Assembly: GCF_000152945.2 (NCBI RefSeq)
Contig: NC_020830.1
Coordinates: 434,001 to 498,000, forward strand
Direction: 5' to 3'
DNA from: Polaribacter sp. MED152
Lineage (GTDB): Bacteria; Bacteroidota; Bacteroidia; Flavobacteriales; Flavobacteriaceae
DNA: 64,000 nt
In this document: one piece after another, positions 43,926 to 53,336 of the stretch
Layout of the letters: every line of letters starts with the position of its first letter
Position numbering within the stretch: the stretch's first letter is position 1
Made by a program: the position numbers and the translations under genes
The notes under the pieces: generated by a model
Told to the model about the DNA's origin: nothing
The model's database searches: none
What the model saw: only the letters and a program-made list of their open reading frames with translations

Positions 43926-44798
43926 TTATTTTAAAACGCTTGCTACCATTTCTCCTATTTTTGCAGGAGAACTTACTACGTGCACACCATTTTCTTCTAA
44001 TATTTTCATTTTAGCTTGTGCAGTATCATCTGCTCCACCAACAATAGCTCCTGCATGTCCCATAGTTCTACCTGCAGGTGCAGTTTGCCCAGCAATAAAA
44101 CCAACAACAGGTTTTCTATTACCATCAGCTTTAATCCACTGTGCAGCTTCAGCCTCTAGGTTTCCACCTATTTCACCAATCATTACAATTGCTTCAGTTT
44201 CATCATCATTCATTAACATCTCTACAGCTTCTTTTGTAGTTGTTCCAATAATAGGATCACCACCAATACCAATAGCAGTTGTTATTCCATAACCTTGTTT
44301 TACAACTTGGTCTGCAGCTTCGTAAGTTAAAGTTCCTGATTTAGAAACAATACCTACTTTACCTTTTTTAAAGATAAAACCTGGCATAATACCTACTTTA
44401 GCTTCGTCTGGAGTAATAACTCCTGGACAGTTAGGCCCAACTAATCTAGTATCTTTATCTGCTATATAAGCTTTAACTTTAACCATGTCTGCTGTAGGAA
44501 TACCCTCAGTAATACAAATGATAACTTTTATTCCTGCATCAGCAGATTCCATAATAGCATCAGCTGCAAATGCTGGTGGTACAAAAATTATTGAAGTATC
44601 AGCACCTGCTTTTTCTACAGCTTCTACAACTGTATTAAAAACTGGCTTTCCTAAATGTTCTTGACCTCCTTTACCTGGAGTAACACCACCAACAACATTG
44701 GTACCATAATCAATCATTTGGCCAGCGTGAAAAGTACCTTCACTTCCTGTAAAACCTTGTACAATAATTTTTGAATTTTTATTTACTAAAACACTCAT
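43926..44798 (-). CDS. sucD: Succinate-CoA ligase, alpha subunit
   Basis: 290 residues. [24 protein letters not shown] opens the CoA-binding domain, [11 protein letters not shown] is a conserved middle motif, and the active-site phosphohistidine is H248 in [13 protein letters not shown]. Makes ATP or GTP from succinyl-CoA in the TCA cycle together with a beta subunit. sucC is not adjacent; separated sucC and sucD genes are usual in Flavobacteriaceae. Own -7 box at 44823-44830. Confidence 0.94.
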   Translation of the reverse strand: MSVLVNKNSKIIVQGFTGSEGTFHAGQMIDYGTNVVGGVTPGKGGQEHLGKPVFNTVVEAVEKAGADTSIIFVPPAFAADAIMESADAGIKVIICITEGIPTADMVKVKAYIADKDTRLVGPNCPGVITPDEAKVGIMPGFIFKKGKVGIVSKSGTLTYEAADQVVKQGYGITTAIGIGGDPIIGTTTKEAVEMLMNDDETEAIVMIGEIGGNLEAEAAQWIKADGNRKPVVGFIAGQTAPAGRTMGHAGAIVGGADDTAQAKMKILEENGVHVVSSPAKIGEMVASVLK

Positions 44799-44822
44799 GG
44801 TTCTTTTTTTAATTTAGTTACA

Positions 44823-44830
44823 CAAAAATA
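44823..44830 (-). promoter_or_regulatory. -7 box for sucD
   Basis: Reads TATTTTTG on the minus strand, full TAnnTTTG match, 24 bases before the start codon. Confidence 0.5.
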
Positions 44831-44866
44831 GTTATTGTTTACTTTTATAAAAAACTTATTTGCGAT

Positions 44867-45784
44867 TTATTTTTCTTTTAGCAGTCTTTTTAATCCTGCT
44901 AATTGTTTTAACTTTTCTCTTGATTCTTCGATTGGTGTTCCGAAATAAGATTTACCTCCTGGAACTGATTTAGTAACACCTGTTTGCCCTAGAATTACAG
45001 CCCCTTTTCCTATAGTGATTCCGCTATTTGTACCTACTTGTCCCCAAATGGTTACTTCATCTTCTATAACTACACAACCTGCAATACCTGTTTGTGATGC
45101 AATTAGACATTTCTTACCTATAACTGTATCATGACCAACATGAACTTGATTATCAATCTTAGTGCCTTCTTTAATAGTAGTATCACCAGTAACTCCTTTG
45201 TCTATTGTACATGAAGCACCCAAATCTACATGATCTTCCAAAATAACTCTACCTCCAGAAATAAGCTTATCAAAACCACTTGGTCTATTTTTATAATAAA
45301 AAGCGTCTGCTCCTAAAACTGTATTTGCATGGATGGTGCAGTTATTACCAATGATTGCATTATCATAAATGGAAACGTTTGGATGTATGATACAATTACT
45401 CCCAATTTTTACGTTATTCCCAATAAATACATTAGGTTGTATTGTTGTGTTATCGCCAATAATAGCTGTTTCTGAAATACTTACAGAAGAAGCAATAAAA
45501 GGATTAAAATGATTGGTAATCTTATTAAAATCTCTAAAAGGATCATCTGAAATTAAAAGAGCTTTACCTTCAGGACAATCTACTTTTTTATTGATAAGAA
45601 TCGTTGTTGCAGCAGAATTTAAAGCTTTATCATAATATTTAGGATGATCTACAAAAACAATATCACCTTTTTCAACCACATGAATTTCGTTGATTCCTAA
45701 GACTTCAAAATTTGCATCACCAATAAATTCAACATTTAGCAGTGTTGCAATTTCTTGTAAAGTTTGCGGTTTTTTAAATTTCAT
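44867..45784 (-). CDS. LpxD paralogue (left-handed beta-helix acyltransferase)
   Basis: 305 residues. An N-terminal uridine-binding-like domain (about 1-98) precedes a long hexapeptide-repeat beta helix (about 100-270, IGDNTTIQPNVFIGNNVKIG and so on) and a short helical tail. QVHVGHDTVIG contains the His in the catalytic position (LpxD normally reads QIAHNV). It differs from the lpxD of the same operon in length and in the YKNRPSGFDKLISGGRVILEDHVDLG segment. Many Bacteroidota have this second LpxD-like gene. The acyl chain or acceptor is not known. Last gene of the lipid A operon, 18 bases after efp. Confidence 0.85.
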   Translation of the reverse strand: MKFKKPQTLQEIATLLNVEFIGDANFEVLGINEIHVVEKGDIVFVDHPKYYDKALNSAATTILINKKVDCPEGKALLISDDPFRDFNKITNHFNPFIASSVSISETAIIGDNTTIQPNVFIGNNVKIGSNCIIHPNVSIYDNAIIGNNCTIHANTVLGADAFYYKNRPSGFDKLISGGRVILEDHVDLGASCTIDKGVTGDTTIKEGTKIDNQVHVGHDTVIGKKCLIASQTGIAGCVVIEDEVTIWGQVGTNSGITIGKGAVILGQTGVTKSVPGGKSYFGTPIEESREKLKQLAGLKRLLKEK

Positions 45785-45802
45785 AAAAAGCTAAAAGCAC
45801 TA

Positions 45803-46369
45803 TTACTCTTTAATTCGCTCTTGGTAAGTACCCTTAGTTGTCTCTACCTTAATTTTATCTCCTTCATTGATAAATAAAGGGACGTTTACAGTTGCTCCTG
45901 TTTCTACAGTTGCTGGTTTAGTTGCATTAGTAGCTGTATTTCCTTTTACACCAGGTTCAGTATGCGTAACTTCTAAAATTACACTTAATGGCATTTCTAC
46001 AGATAAAGGCATATCATCTTCTGAGTTGATAATAATAGTTACCACTTCACCCTCTTTCATTAATTCTGGCGTATCTAAAGCATTTTTCTGTAATTGAATC
46101 TGAGAATAATCTTGTTCATTCATAAAATGATAAGTATCACCATCATTATATAAATACTGAAATTTGTGAGTTTCTACTCTAACATCATCAATTTTTCTAC
46201 CTGCAGGAAAAGTATTATCTACCACTTTACCATTGGTAACACTTTTTAATTTAGTTCTTACAAAAGCAGGACCTTTACCTGGTTTTACGTGTAAAAATTC
46301 TATAATCTTATAGATATCATTATTATATCTAATACATAATCCGTTTCTAATATCTGATGTTGTTGCCAT
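45803..46369 (-). CDS. efp: Elongation factor P
   Basis: 188 residues in three beta-barrel domains: KOW-like (1-65), OB (about 67-128) and OB (about 130-188). The tip loop KPGKGPAF has lysine K32, the position that is modified (beta-lysyl or hydroxyl) in many bacteria. It rescues ribosomes stalled at polyproline. Its place between lpxA and the second lpxD-like gene is a fixed arrangement in many Flavobacteriaceae, though it has no direct part in lipid A synthesis. Confidence 0.95.
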   Translation of the reverse strand: MATTSDIRNGLCIRYNNDIYKIIEFLHVKPGKGPAFVRTKLKSVTNGKVVDNTFPAGRKIDDVRVETHKFQYLYNDGDTYHFMNEQDYSQIQLQKNALDTPELMKEGEVVTIIINSEDDMPLSVEMPLSVILEVTHTEPGVKGNTATNATKPATVETGATVNVPLFINEGDKIKVETTKGTYQERIKE

Positions 46370-46378
46370 TTATCTATT

Positions 46379-47164
46379 TTAATTTGCTTTGTAATATCCT
46401 TTCATGATTCCTCTATGAGAATCTTTTATAAATTGTATAATTTCATCACGTTCTGGAGTTGCTTCCATTTCTGCCTCAATTATATCTATTGCTTGTGTGT
46501 AATTGTAATTTTTTTGGAAAAGAATTCTGAATATATCCTGAATTTCTCTAATTTTTTCTGTGGTAAATCCTCTTCTTCTTAAACCAACAGAATTTATACC
46601 AACATATGATAATGGTTCTCTTGCTGCTTTAACATAAGGAGGTACATCTTTTCTTACCAAAGAACCACCTGTAACAAAGGCATGATTTCCTACAGATGCG
46701 AATTGATGTACAGCAACCATACCTGCTAATACTACATTTGCTCCTATAGTTACATGACCTGCCAAAGTTGTATTGTTTGAAAAAATACAATTTTCACCCA
46801 CAAAACAATCGTGTGCAATATGACAATAAGCCATAATTAAACAATTGTCTCCAATTTTAGTAATCATTCTATCTTTTGTACCTCTATTGATGGTAACACA
46901 TTCTCTTATGGTTACATTATCACCAATTTCTACAGTACTTTCTTCATCATCGAACTTTAAATCTTGTGGAATTGCAGAGATTACAGATCCTGGAAAAATT
47001 CTACAATTTTTACCAATTCTTGCACCTTCCATAATTGTTACGTTAGAACCTATCCAAGTTCCTGAACCAATCACTACATTATTATGTATGGTTGTAAAAG
47101 GTTCAATTACCACGTTTCTGGCAATTTTTGCTTGGGGATGAACGTAAGCTAATGGTTGATTCAT
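46379..47164 (-). CDS. lpxA: UDP-N-acetylglucosamine acyltransferase LpxA
   Basis: 261 residues. Left-handed beta helix of hexapeptide repeats (1 to about 185), then a helical C-terminal domain (about 190-261: INSVGLRRRGFTTEKIREIQDIFRILF). The catalytic histidine is in YCHIAHDCFVG. It starts lipid A synthesis by O-acylating UDP-GlcNAc with a 3-hydroxyacyl-ACP. Four bases downstream of lpxC-fabZ. Confidence 0.94.
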   Translation of the reverse strand: MNQPLAYVHPQAKIARNVVIEPFTTIHNNVVIGSGTWIGSNVTIMEGARIGKNCRIFPGSVISAIPQDLKFDDEESTVEIGDNVTIRECVTINRGTKDRMITKIGDNCLIMAYCHIAHDCFVGENCIFSNNTTLAGHVTIGANVVLAGMVAVHQFASVGNHAFVTGGSLVRKDVPPYVKAAREPLSYVGINSVGLRRRGFTTEKIREIQDIFRILFQKNYNYTQAIDIIEAEMEATPERDEIIQFIKDSHRGIMKGYYKAN

Positions 47165-47167
47165 AAT

Positions 47168-48559
47168 TTATTTTTTCTTGGCTATTTGTGCCATTAATTC
47201 TGCTTCTGCAACTAATTTGCCATTAGCATAAGCATAGGCTTGCATATGGCAAATTCCTCTTCTAATAGGTGTAATTAGTTCAGCTTTAAATATTAAAGTA
47301 TCTCCAGGTAAAACCTTTTGTTTGAACTTAACATTATCCATTTTCATGAAATACGTTAAATAATTTTCTGGATCTGGAACTGTACTTAAAACTAAAATCC
47401 CTCCACATTGAGCCATTGCTTCTACTTGTAAAACACCTGGCATTACTGGTGCTCCTGGAAAATGACCAACAAAGAAATTTTCGTTCATTGTTACATTTTT
47501 CATACCTACAACATGTTTGTCAGAAAGTTCTAAAATACGATCTACTAATAAAAAAGGTGGTCTATGAGGAAGAATATCCATAATTTGATGAATATCCATA
47601 AGTGGTGGTTGATTTAAATCGTAAGCAGGAACATTATTTCTTTTCTCTGCTTTTATAATTTTTGCCAACTTTTTAGCAAATTGAGTATTCACTAAATGAC
47701 CAGGTTTATTTGCAATAACCTTACCTTTAATCCTAGTGCCTACTAACGCCAAATCTCCAATAACATCTAATAATTTATGACGAGCTGCTTCATTTGCCCA
47801 ATGTAAATTTAAGTTGTCTAAGATTCCATTTGGTTTTACTGCAATATCATCTTTCTTAAAAGCTTTCTTTAATTTTTGCATAGTGCTTTGAGATAACTCT
47901 TTATCTACATAAACAATTGCATTATTTAAATCTCCACCTTTAATTAAATCATTTTCTAACAACATTTCAATTTCGTGTAAGAAACTAAAAGTTCTTGCAG
48001 CAGCAATTTCTTCTTTAAAATCAGAAATATGATCTAAAGTAGCATTTTGTGTACCCAAAATTTTAGTACCAAAATCTACCATTGTTGTAACTTGATATTC
48101 GTCTGCAGGCATTAAAATAATTTCGCTACCTGTAACTTCATCTTTATAAGAAATAATTTCTTTTACAACATACTCTTCAATTTCTGCATCTTGCTCTTCT
48201 ATACCCGCTTTTTCTAAAGCTTCTATAAAATACTTAGAAGATCCATCCATAATAGGTGGTTCTGAAGCATCTACTTCTATCAATAAATTATCAATATCTA
48301 AACCCACAGCAGCAGCTAAAACGTGTTCTGATGTTTGTATTTGAACGCCGTTTTTCTCTAAATTAGTTCCTCTTTGAGTAGTAACTACATATTCTGCTTT
48401 GGCCTCTATTGTTGGAACACCTTCTAAATCAACTCTACTAAAAGCAAAACCGTGATTAACTGGGGCTGGTTTTAGGGTCATTGAAACTGTATTACCAGTG
48501 TGTAAACCTACACCTGATAACGTAACTTCTTTTTGTATTGTTTTTTGCTTTTTACTCAT
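47168..48559 (-). CDS. lpxC: LpxC-FabZ fusion protein
   Basis: 463 residues in two enzymes. LpxC (1 to about 300): zinc ligands H79 (QTSEHVLAA), H261 and D265 (ARHKLLDVIGD), with SGVGLHTG at the start. FabZ (about 315-463): H332 in DILPHRPPFLLVDRI and E380 in PGVLQVEAMAQCGG. LpxC is the committed deacetylase of lipid A, and FabZ dehydrates 3-hydroxyacyl-ACP, competing for the same substrate pool as LpxA/LpxD. This fusion is typical of Bacteroidota and would link lipid A and phospholipid synthesis in one polypeptide. Confidence 0.96.
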   Translation of the reverse strand: MSKKQKTIQKEVTLSGVGLHTGNTVSMTLKPAPVNHGFAFSRVDLEGVPTIEAKAEYVVTTQRGTNLEKNGVQIQTSEHVLAAAVGLDIDNLLIEVDASEPPIMDGSSKYFIEALEKAGIEEQDAEIEEYVVKEIISYKDEVTGSEIILMPADEYQVTTMVDFGTKILGTQNATLDHISDFKEEIAAARTFSFLHEIEMLLENDLIKGGDLNNAIVYVDKELSQSTMQKLKKAFKKDDIAVKPNGILDNLNLHWANEAARHKLLDVIGDLALVGTRIKGKVIANKPGHLVNTQFAKKLAKIIKAEKRNNVPAYDLNQPPLMDIHQIMDILPHRPPFLLVDRILELSDKHVVGMKNVTMNENFFVGHFPGAPVMPGVLQVEAMAQCGGILVLSTVPDPENYLTYFMKMDNVKFKQKVLPGDTLIFKAELITPIRRGICHMQAYAYANGKLVAEAELMAQIAKKK

Positions 48560-49593
48560 TACTTCTGCTTTTGAGTATTTAATTCTTTTTCTATGTTACT
48601 AACAGATGCTGCAATTTTAGGCAGATTTCTAAAGTATACATAACTTTTGTTAAAGTCTGTATATCCGAAAGCTGGTGTGCCTTGAACAACATCATTGTTT
48701 TTTAAATTTTTAGTGATTCCAGATTGCGCCTGAATCTTTACTCCATTACCTATTGTTAAATGACCAACAATACCAACTTGGCCACCAATCATACAATTTT
48801 CTCCAATTTTAGTAGAACCTGCAACCCCTGTTTGCGCTGCAATTACAGTGTTTTTACCAACTTCTACATTGTGAGCAATCTGAATTTGATTGTCTAATTT
48901 TACACCTTGTCTAATAATTGTAGATCCTAAAGTTGCTCTATCTATTGTAGATCCAGATCCAATATCTACATGGTCTTCTATGATAACATTACCAATTTGT
49001 GGAACTGCTTTAAACTGTCCTTGTTCATTTGGTGCAAAACCAAATCCATCAGAACCTATAATACAGCCTGAGTGAATTTTACATTGATTACCAATTTGTG
49101 TTTCTGAATAAATTTTAACTCCAGAAAATATAACACAATCATCGCCAATGGTAGTATTATCTCCTATATAAGTATTCGGATATATTTTTACATTATTACC
49201 AATACTTACATTCTCACCAATGTAAGAAAATGCGCCTATGTATTCATTTTCGCCAATTTTAGCAGAATCTGAAATAAAATGAGGTGCTTCTCTACCTTGT
49301 TTGTTATTCTTTACTTCATTGTAAAATTCTAACAATTTAGAGAAAGACTTATAAGCATTATCTACTTTAATTAAAGTTGTACTAATCTCTTTTTCAGGCA
49401 CAAATGTTTTATCAACTATAGCAATAGAAGCATTTGTAGTATATAAATAAGGATTATATTTTGGATTAGACAAAAAGGTTAATGAACCATTTTCACCTTC
49501 TTCTATTTTAGATAATTTAGAAACTTCTTCATTTGGGTTTCCCTCAATTTCGCCTTCTAAAATGTCTGCTATTTGTTGTGCTGTAAATTTCAT
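48559..49593 (-). CDS. lpxD: UDP-3-O-acylglucosamine N-acyltransferase LpxD
   Basis: 344 residues. N-terminal uridine-binding domain (1 to about 100, with [16 protein letters not shown]), beta helix (about 105-310) and C-terminal helix. The catalytic His is in [11 protein letters not shown] and [15 protein letters not shown] is an LpxD hallmark. It adds the N-linked hydroxyacyl chain of lipid A. The reading frame extends three codons further to a TTG at 49602, but the ATG at 49593 gives the family N-terminus [12 protein letters not shown]. The stop overlaps the lpxC-fabZ start by one base. A full-match -7 box only 6 bases upstream suggests transcription starts at the ATG. Confidence 0.93.
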   Translation of the reverse strand: MKFTAQQIADILEGEIEGNPNEEVSKLSKIEEGENGSLTFLSNPKYNPYLYTTNASIAIVDKTFVPEKEISTTLIKVDNAYKSFSKLLEFYNEVKNNKQGREAPHFISDSAKIGENEYIGAFSYIGENVSIGNNVKIYPNTYIGDNTTIGDDCVIFSGVKIYSETQIGNQCKIHSGCIIGSDGFGFAPNEQGQFKAVPQIGNVIIEDHVDIGSGSTIDRATLGSTIIRQGVKLDNQIQIAHNVEVGKNTVIAAQTGVAGSTKIGENCMIGGQVGIVGHLTIGNGVKIQAQSGITKNLKNNDVVQGTPAFGYTDFNKSYVYFRNLPKIAASVSNIEKELNTQKQK

Positions 49594-49599
49594 TAACGG

Positions 49600-49607
49600 C
49601 AAAAGTA
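49600..49607 (-). promoter_or_regulatory. -7 box immediately before lpxD
   Basis: Reads TACTTTTG on the minus strand, full TAnnTTTG match, separated from the lpxD ATG by only 6 bases, so the transcript would be leaderless. Confidence 0.5.
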
Positions 49608-49638
49608 TAAAATTTATAAGTATTTGGCTAATTTCATT

Positions 49639-50880
49639 TTACTTTGGGTAGCAAATGAAATGTTTTATTACTGGTTTTGTAAGCGCTTGTAAATTTAATT
49701 GGTCTGATGCTTTAGCAATATCTTTTAATTTGCCTTTTTTACTTAAAATAAAAACTGGCTTTTCTGATTGATATGCTTGATTTCTAATTTCTCTTGTAAA
49801 CACAAAATATTTTAGTTCTTCAGCTGTAATATCTAGCTTTTTAGCAAACTTAGTTTTAATCTTAGTTACTTTTTCTTCGCTAAATTCATTCTTCTGAATT
49901 TCTATTTTTAGAAGTTTTCTATTTACAATCATTTGAGATAATAATGATAGTACTTTATCTGAATGATTCGTCCATTCTTTAATGGCAGAAAGAATATCAA
50001 AATCATCTAATTTGGCAAATTGCTGTAGTGTGTTTTCAGAAAAATTATTAGATGTAATTTGATTTTTTAAGAAGTAAGTAAATGCTGAACTAGCATACAG
50101 CTCCTCACCTTTTTCAGCCAATTCCTTTGCTCTTTTTAATATATTAACCAATATATTTTCGGCAACCAAACCTGTTTTATGCAAGTAAACTTGCCAATAC
50201 ATAAGTCTTCTAGCAATCAAAAATTTCTCTACAGAATAAATTCCTTTTTGTTCAATAACCAATTCATCATTTTTAACATTCATCATTGTAATTAATCTGT
50301 CTGATGAAATATTACCTTCTGTAACACCTGTATAAAAGCTATCTCTTCTTAAATAATCTAAACGATCTATATCTAATTGACTAGAAATTAATTGGCATAA
50401 AAACTTACGTGGATATTTACCTTCAAAAATTTGAATTGCCAAACTAAGTTTACCTCCGAATTCATTATTTAAATCTTTCATGAATTTAAGTGATATTTCT
50501 TCATGAGATATTCCGTTTACAATACTATTTTCTAAGGCATGAGAAAAAGCACCATGACCAATATCATGCAAAAGAATGGCAATACACAGAGCATTTTCTT
50601 CCTCTTTCGAAATTTCTATTTGTTTAAATCTTAAAACACGAACAGCTTTTTGCATTAAGTGCATACAACCAATAGCATGATGAAATCGAGTATGATTAGC
50701 TCCAGGATAAACCAAACTAGAAAACCCCATTTGTGCAATTCTTCTTAATCGCTGAAAATAAGGATGTTCTATAATATCAAAAATTAAGGTGTTTGGAATT
50801 TGAATAAATCCGTAAATAGGATCGTTTAAAATTTTAAGTTTATTCGGTTTTTTTTTCTTCAAAAGATGCTGTTTTGTCAA
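49639..50880 (-). CDS. HD-domain phosphohydrolase (SAMHD1/YdhJ-like)
   Basis: 413 residues. The HD core is at about 55-170: NHTRFHHAIGCMHLM gives the first His, AILLHDIGHGAFSHALE the H-D pair, and QLDIDRLDYLRRDSFYTG the last Asp, with the D-R-L-D-Y-L motif typical of the SAMHD1-like group. Some members are dNTP triphosphohydrolases, others act on nucleotides of unknown identity. It is upstream of lpxD on the same strand (46 bases), a conserved neighbourhood in Flavobacteriaceae, but a promoter box between them means lpxD need not depend on it. Confidence 0.87.
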   Translation of the reverse strand: MTKQHLLKKKKPNKLKILNDPIYGFIQIPNTLIFDIIEHPYFQRLRRIAQMGFSSLVYPGANHTRFHHAIGCMHLMQKAVRVLRFKQIEISKEEENALCIAILLHDIGHGAFSHALENSIVNGISHEEISLKFMKDLNNEFGGKLSLAIQIFEGKYPRKFLCQLISSQLDIDRLDYLRRDSFYTGVTEGNISSDRLITMMNVKNDELVIEQKGIYSVEKFLIARRLMYWQVYLHKTGLVAENILVNILKRAKELAEKGEELYASSAFTYFLKNQITSNNFSENTLQQFAKLDDFDILSAIKEWTNHSDKVLSLLSQMIVNRKLLKIEIQKNEFSEEKVTKIKTKFAKKLDITAEELKYFVFTREIRNQAYQSEKPVFILSKKGKLKDIAKASDQLNLQALTKPVIKHFICYPK

Positions 50881-50993
50881 TTTCTAGCAAAGTACGAACA
50901 TTATTTTTTTTGGCAATAATTTATCATTTAGAACCTTTTAAAAATATAACAAATTGGTACTTTTAACGTTCAATTTATAAATAAAACAATAGA

Positions 50994-52541
50994 ATGAGCA
51001 ATATACAGATATTATGGGTTGATGATGAAATAGAACTTTTAAAGCCTCATATTCTATTTTTAGAACGTAAAAATTATAATGTAACAACCTGTACAAATGG
51101 TGCAGATGCTATAGACTTGGTAGAAGAACAAAATTTTGATATTGTTTTTCTTGATGAAAATATGCCTGGTTTAACTGGTTTAGATACCTTATCTCAAATT
51201 AAACAGAAACAAGCCAATTTGCCTGTGGTAATGATTACCAAAAGTGAAGAGGAATATATTATGGAAGAAGCAATTGGTTCAAAAATTGCAGATTATCTTA
51301 TAAAGCCCGTAAATCCAAGTCAGATTCTTTTAAGTTTAAAAAAGAATTTAGATAATTCTAGATTGGTGTCAGAAAAAACAACATCTAGTTATCAACAGGA
51401 ATTTAGAAAAATTGCCATGGATTTGTCTATGGTAAATTCATACGAAGATTGGATTGAGCTTTATAAAAAACTTGTTCATTGGGAATTAGAGTTAGAAAAT
51501 ATTAGCGATACTGGAATGCTAGGGATTTTAGAAAGTCAAAAACAAGAGGCTAATAATCAGTTTTTTAAGTTTATGAAAAGAAACTACGAAGACTTTTTAA
51601 CTTCTAATGATAAACCTACATTTTCACATACCTTATTTAAAGATTATGTTGTTCCAGAATTAAACAAAGAACAAGGTGTTTTATGGGTTGTTATTGATAA
51701 TTTAAGGTACGATCAATACAGAATTTTAGAGCCTCTAATAAACAATCATTATAAAAAAGACGAAGAGTATTCTTACTTTTCAATTTTGCCAACTGCCACT
51801 CAGTATGCAAGAAATGCCATTTTTTCTGGATTAATGCCTTCTGAAATGGAAAAGAAGTTTCCGAATTTCTGGAAAAACGATACAGATGAAGGTGGAATGA
51901 ATTTGTACGAAAATGATTTTTTAACGGCTCAAATAAAAAGATTAAGTTTAGACATAACTCACGAGTATTACAAGATTACTACTTTAAAAAGTGGTAAAGA
52001 ATTAGCAGACAATTACAATGGTACAAAACAAAACGATTTAACAACTGTCGTTTATAATTTTGTTGATATGCTTTCGCATTCTAAAACAGAAATGGAAGTA
52101 ATTAAAGAATTGGCAGGTGATGATAAAGCATATAGAAGCTTAACATTAAGTTGGTTTAAGAATTCACCACTGTTTGAAATTATACAAAAAGCTCAAAATT
52201 TAGGTCAGAAGTTAATTATTACTACAGACCATGGAACAATAAATTGCAAACATCCAACAAAAGTAATTGGAGATAAAAATATTAGTTCTAACCTTAGGTA
52301 TAAAACAGGTCGAAGTTTAACGTATGAAGAAAAAGACGTCTATGCTGTTCGTAATCCTAAAGATATTTTCTTGCCAACTGTGGCAATGAATAGTCCTTTT
52401 ATTTTTGCTAAAGAAGATTTCTTCTTTGCTTACCCTAACAATTTTAATCATTTTGTAAAGTATTATAAAAACACATATCAACATGGAGGTATTTCTTTAG
52501 AAGAAGTAATAATACCTTGTGCTGTGTATTCTCCTAAATAA
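50994..52541 (+). CDS. porX: PorX-type response regulator with PglZ domain
   Basis: 515 residues. Receiver domain (1 to about 120) with D10, D11, phospho-acceptor D54, T82 and K104. After a helical linker, a PglZ/alkaline phosphatase-superfamily domain (about 215-515) has metal-site residues in VVIDNLRYDQ (D235), LPTATQYARNAIFSG (Thr 267-269 as nucleophile), FVDMLSHSK (D358, H362), TTDHG (D412, H413) and YQHGG (H497). In Porphyromonas gingivalis PorX, with kinase PorY, controls type IX secretion genes and cleaves oligonucleotides. No kinase is next to it here, as is usual. Confidence 0.93.
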   Translation: MSNIQILWVDDEIELLKPHILFLERKNYNVTTCTNGADAIDLVEEQNFDIVFLDENMPGLTGLDTLSQIKQKQANLPVVMITKSEEEYIMEEAIGSKIADYLIKPVNPSQILLSLKKNLDNSRLVSEKTTSSYQQEFRKIAMDLSMVNSYEDWIELYKKLVHWELELENISDTGMLGILESQKQEANNQFFKFMKRNYEDFLTSNDKPTFSHTLFKDYVVPELNKEQGVLWVVIDNLRYDQYRILEPLINNHYKKDEEYSYFSILPTATQYARNAIFSGLMPSEMEKKFPNFWKNDTDEGGMNLYENDFLTAQIKRLSLDITHEYYKITTLKSGKELADNYNGTKQNDLTTVVYNFVDMLSHSKTEMEVIKELAGDDKAYRSLTLSWFKNSPLFEIIQKAQNLGQKLIITTDHGTINCKHPTKVIGDKNISSNLRYKTGRSLTYEEKDVYAVRNPKDIFLPTVAMNSPFIFAKEDFFFAYPNNFNHFVKYYKNTYQHGGISLEEVIIPCAVYSPK

Positions 52542-52578
52542 AATTGCAACCTACTTTTTAACTCAAAAATGCCAAAAA

Positions 52579-53256
52579 ATGAAAAAGATAACACTATTAG
52601 TGTTGGGCTTACTATGTTTAAACTTAGTAAATGCTCAAGATAAAGAACTACAATTATTAGAAAAAGCAACATATTTATATAAACAGAAACAACATAAACA
52701 TGCAATTTTAAAGTTAAATGAATTGATAAAAATAAATCCTAATTTTGTTGCAGCTTACTTGTATAGAGGAAACAACAAATCTGAATTAAATCAATTTAAT
52801 AGCGCTCTTACCGATTTTAAAAAAGTAGTACAACTGGACTCTTTGAACATGTTGGCACTTTTTGAAATAGCGAACAACTACTCTAATCTTTTAGATTATA
52901 ATTCTGCAATTTTATATTATAACAAATCTGAAAGTTTGCATAAAAATACACCGAAATTAAGTTATTCTGGATTTATGAAAAGGTCTTTTTTAAAAGAGAC
53001 TAACATGTATTTTGTAGAAGAAAATGATATTTTTTTTAATAGAGGTTTAAGTTATTTTGCATTAAAAGAATATTTGCTAGCATTTAAAGATTTCTCTAGT
53101 ATTACTAATAAAGGTGTAGATGCTGACTCTAAATATATGTTAGGTTTAACTCTGTTAAAATTAAAAAAGACTAAAGAATCTTGTAAAGAATTAGATTCCG
53201 CCATTCTTTTAGGCAGTAAAAAAGCCATTATTCTAAAACAGAAAAATTGTAGTTAA
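52579..53256 (+). CDS. Secreted TPR-repeat protein
   Basis: 225 residues. Signal peptide MKKITLLVLGLLCLNLVNAQ, then at least three or four TPR units: LLEKATYLYKQKQHKHAILKLNELIKINPN, FVAAYLYRGNNKSELNQFNSALTDFKKV, and DIFFNRGLSYFALKEYLLAFKDFSSI. An in-frame ATG 20 codons upstream overlaps the porX end but gives no signal peptide, so 52579 is preferred. Probably a periplasmic scaffold; function unknown. It lies 37 bases after porX. Confidence 0.8.
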   Translation: MKKITLLVLGLLCLNLVNAQDKELQLLEKATYLYKQKQHKHAILKLNELIKINPNFVAAYLYRGNNKSELNQFNSALTDFKKVVQLDSLNMLALFEIANNYSNLLDYNSAILYYNKSESLHKNTPKLSYSGFMKRSFLKETNMYFVEENDIFFNRGLSYFALKEYLLAFKDFSSITNKGVDADSKYMLGLTLLKLKKTKESCKELDSAILLGSKKAIILKQKNCS

Positions 53257-53271
53257 TTACTACTTTTTAAA

Positions 53272-53307
53272 AATAAAAAAAGAGCTGATAAATCAGCTCT
53301 TTTTTTC
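53272..53307. terminator. Bidirectional terminator between TPR gene and giant adhesin
   Basis: Arms agagctga and tcagctct (53281-53300) around TAAA, with A and T runs on opposite sides. Confidence 0.88.
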
Positions 53308-53336
53308 GAAAATACGATCCAAATTATAATTAGGGA

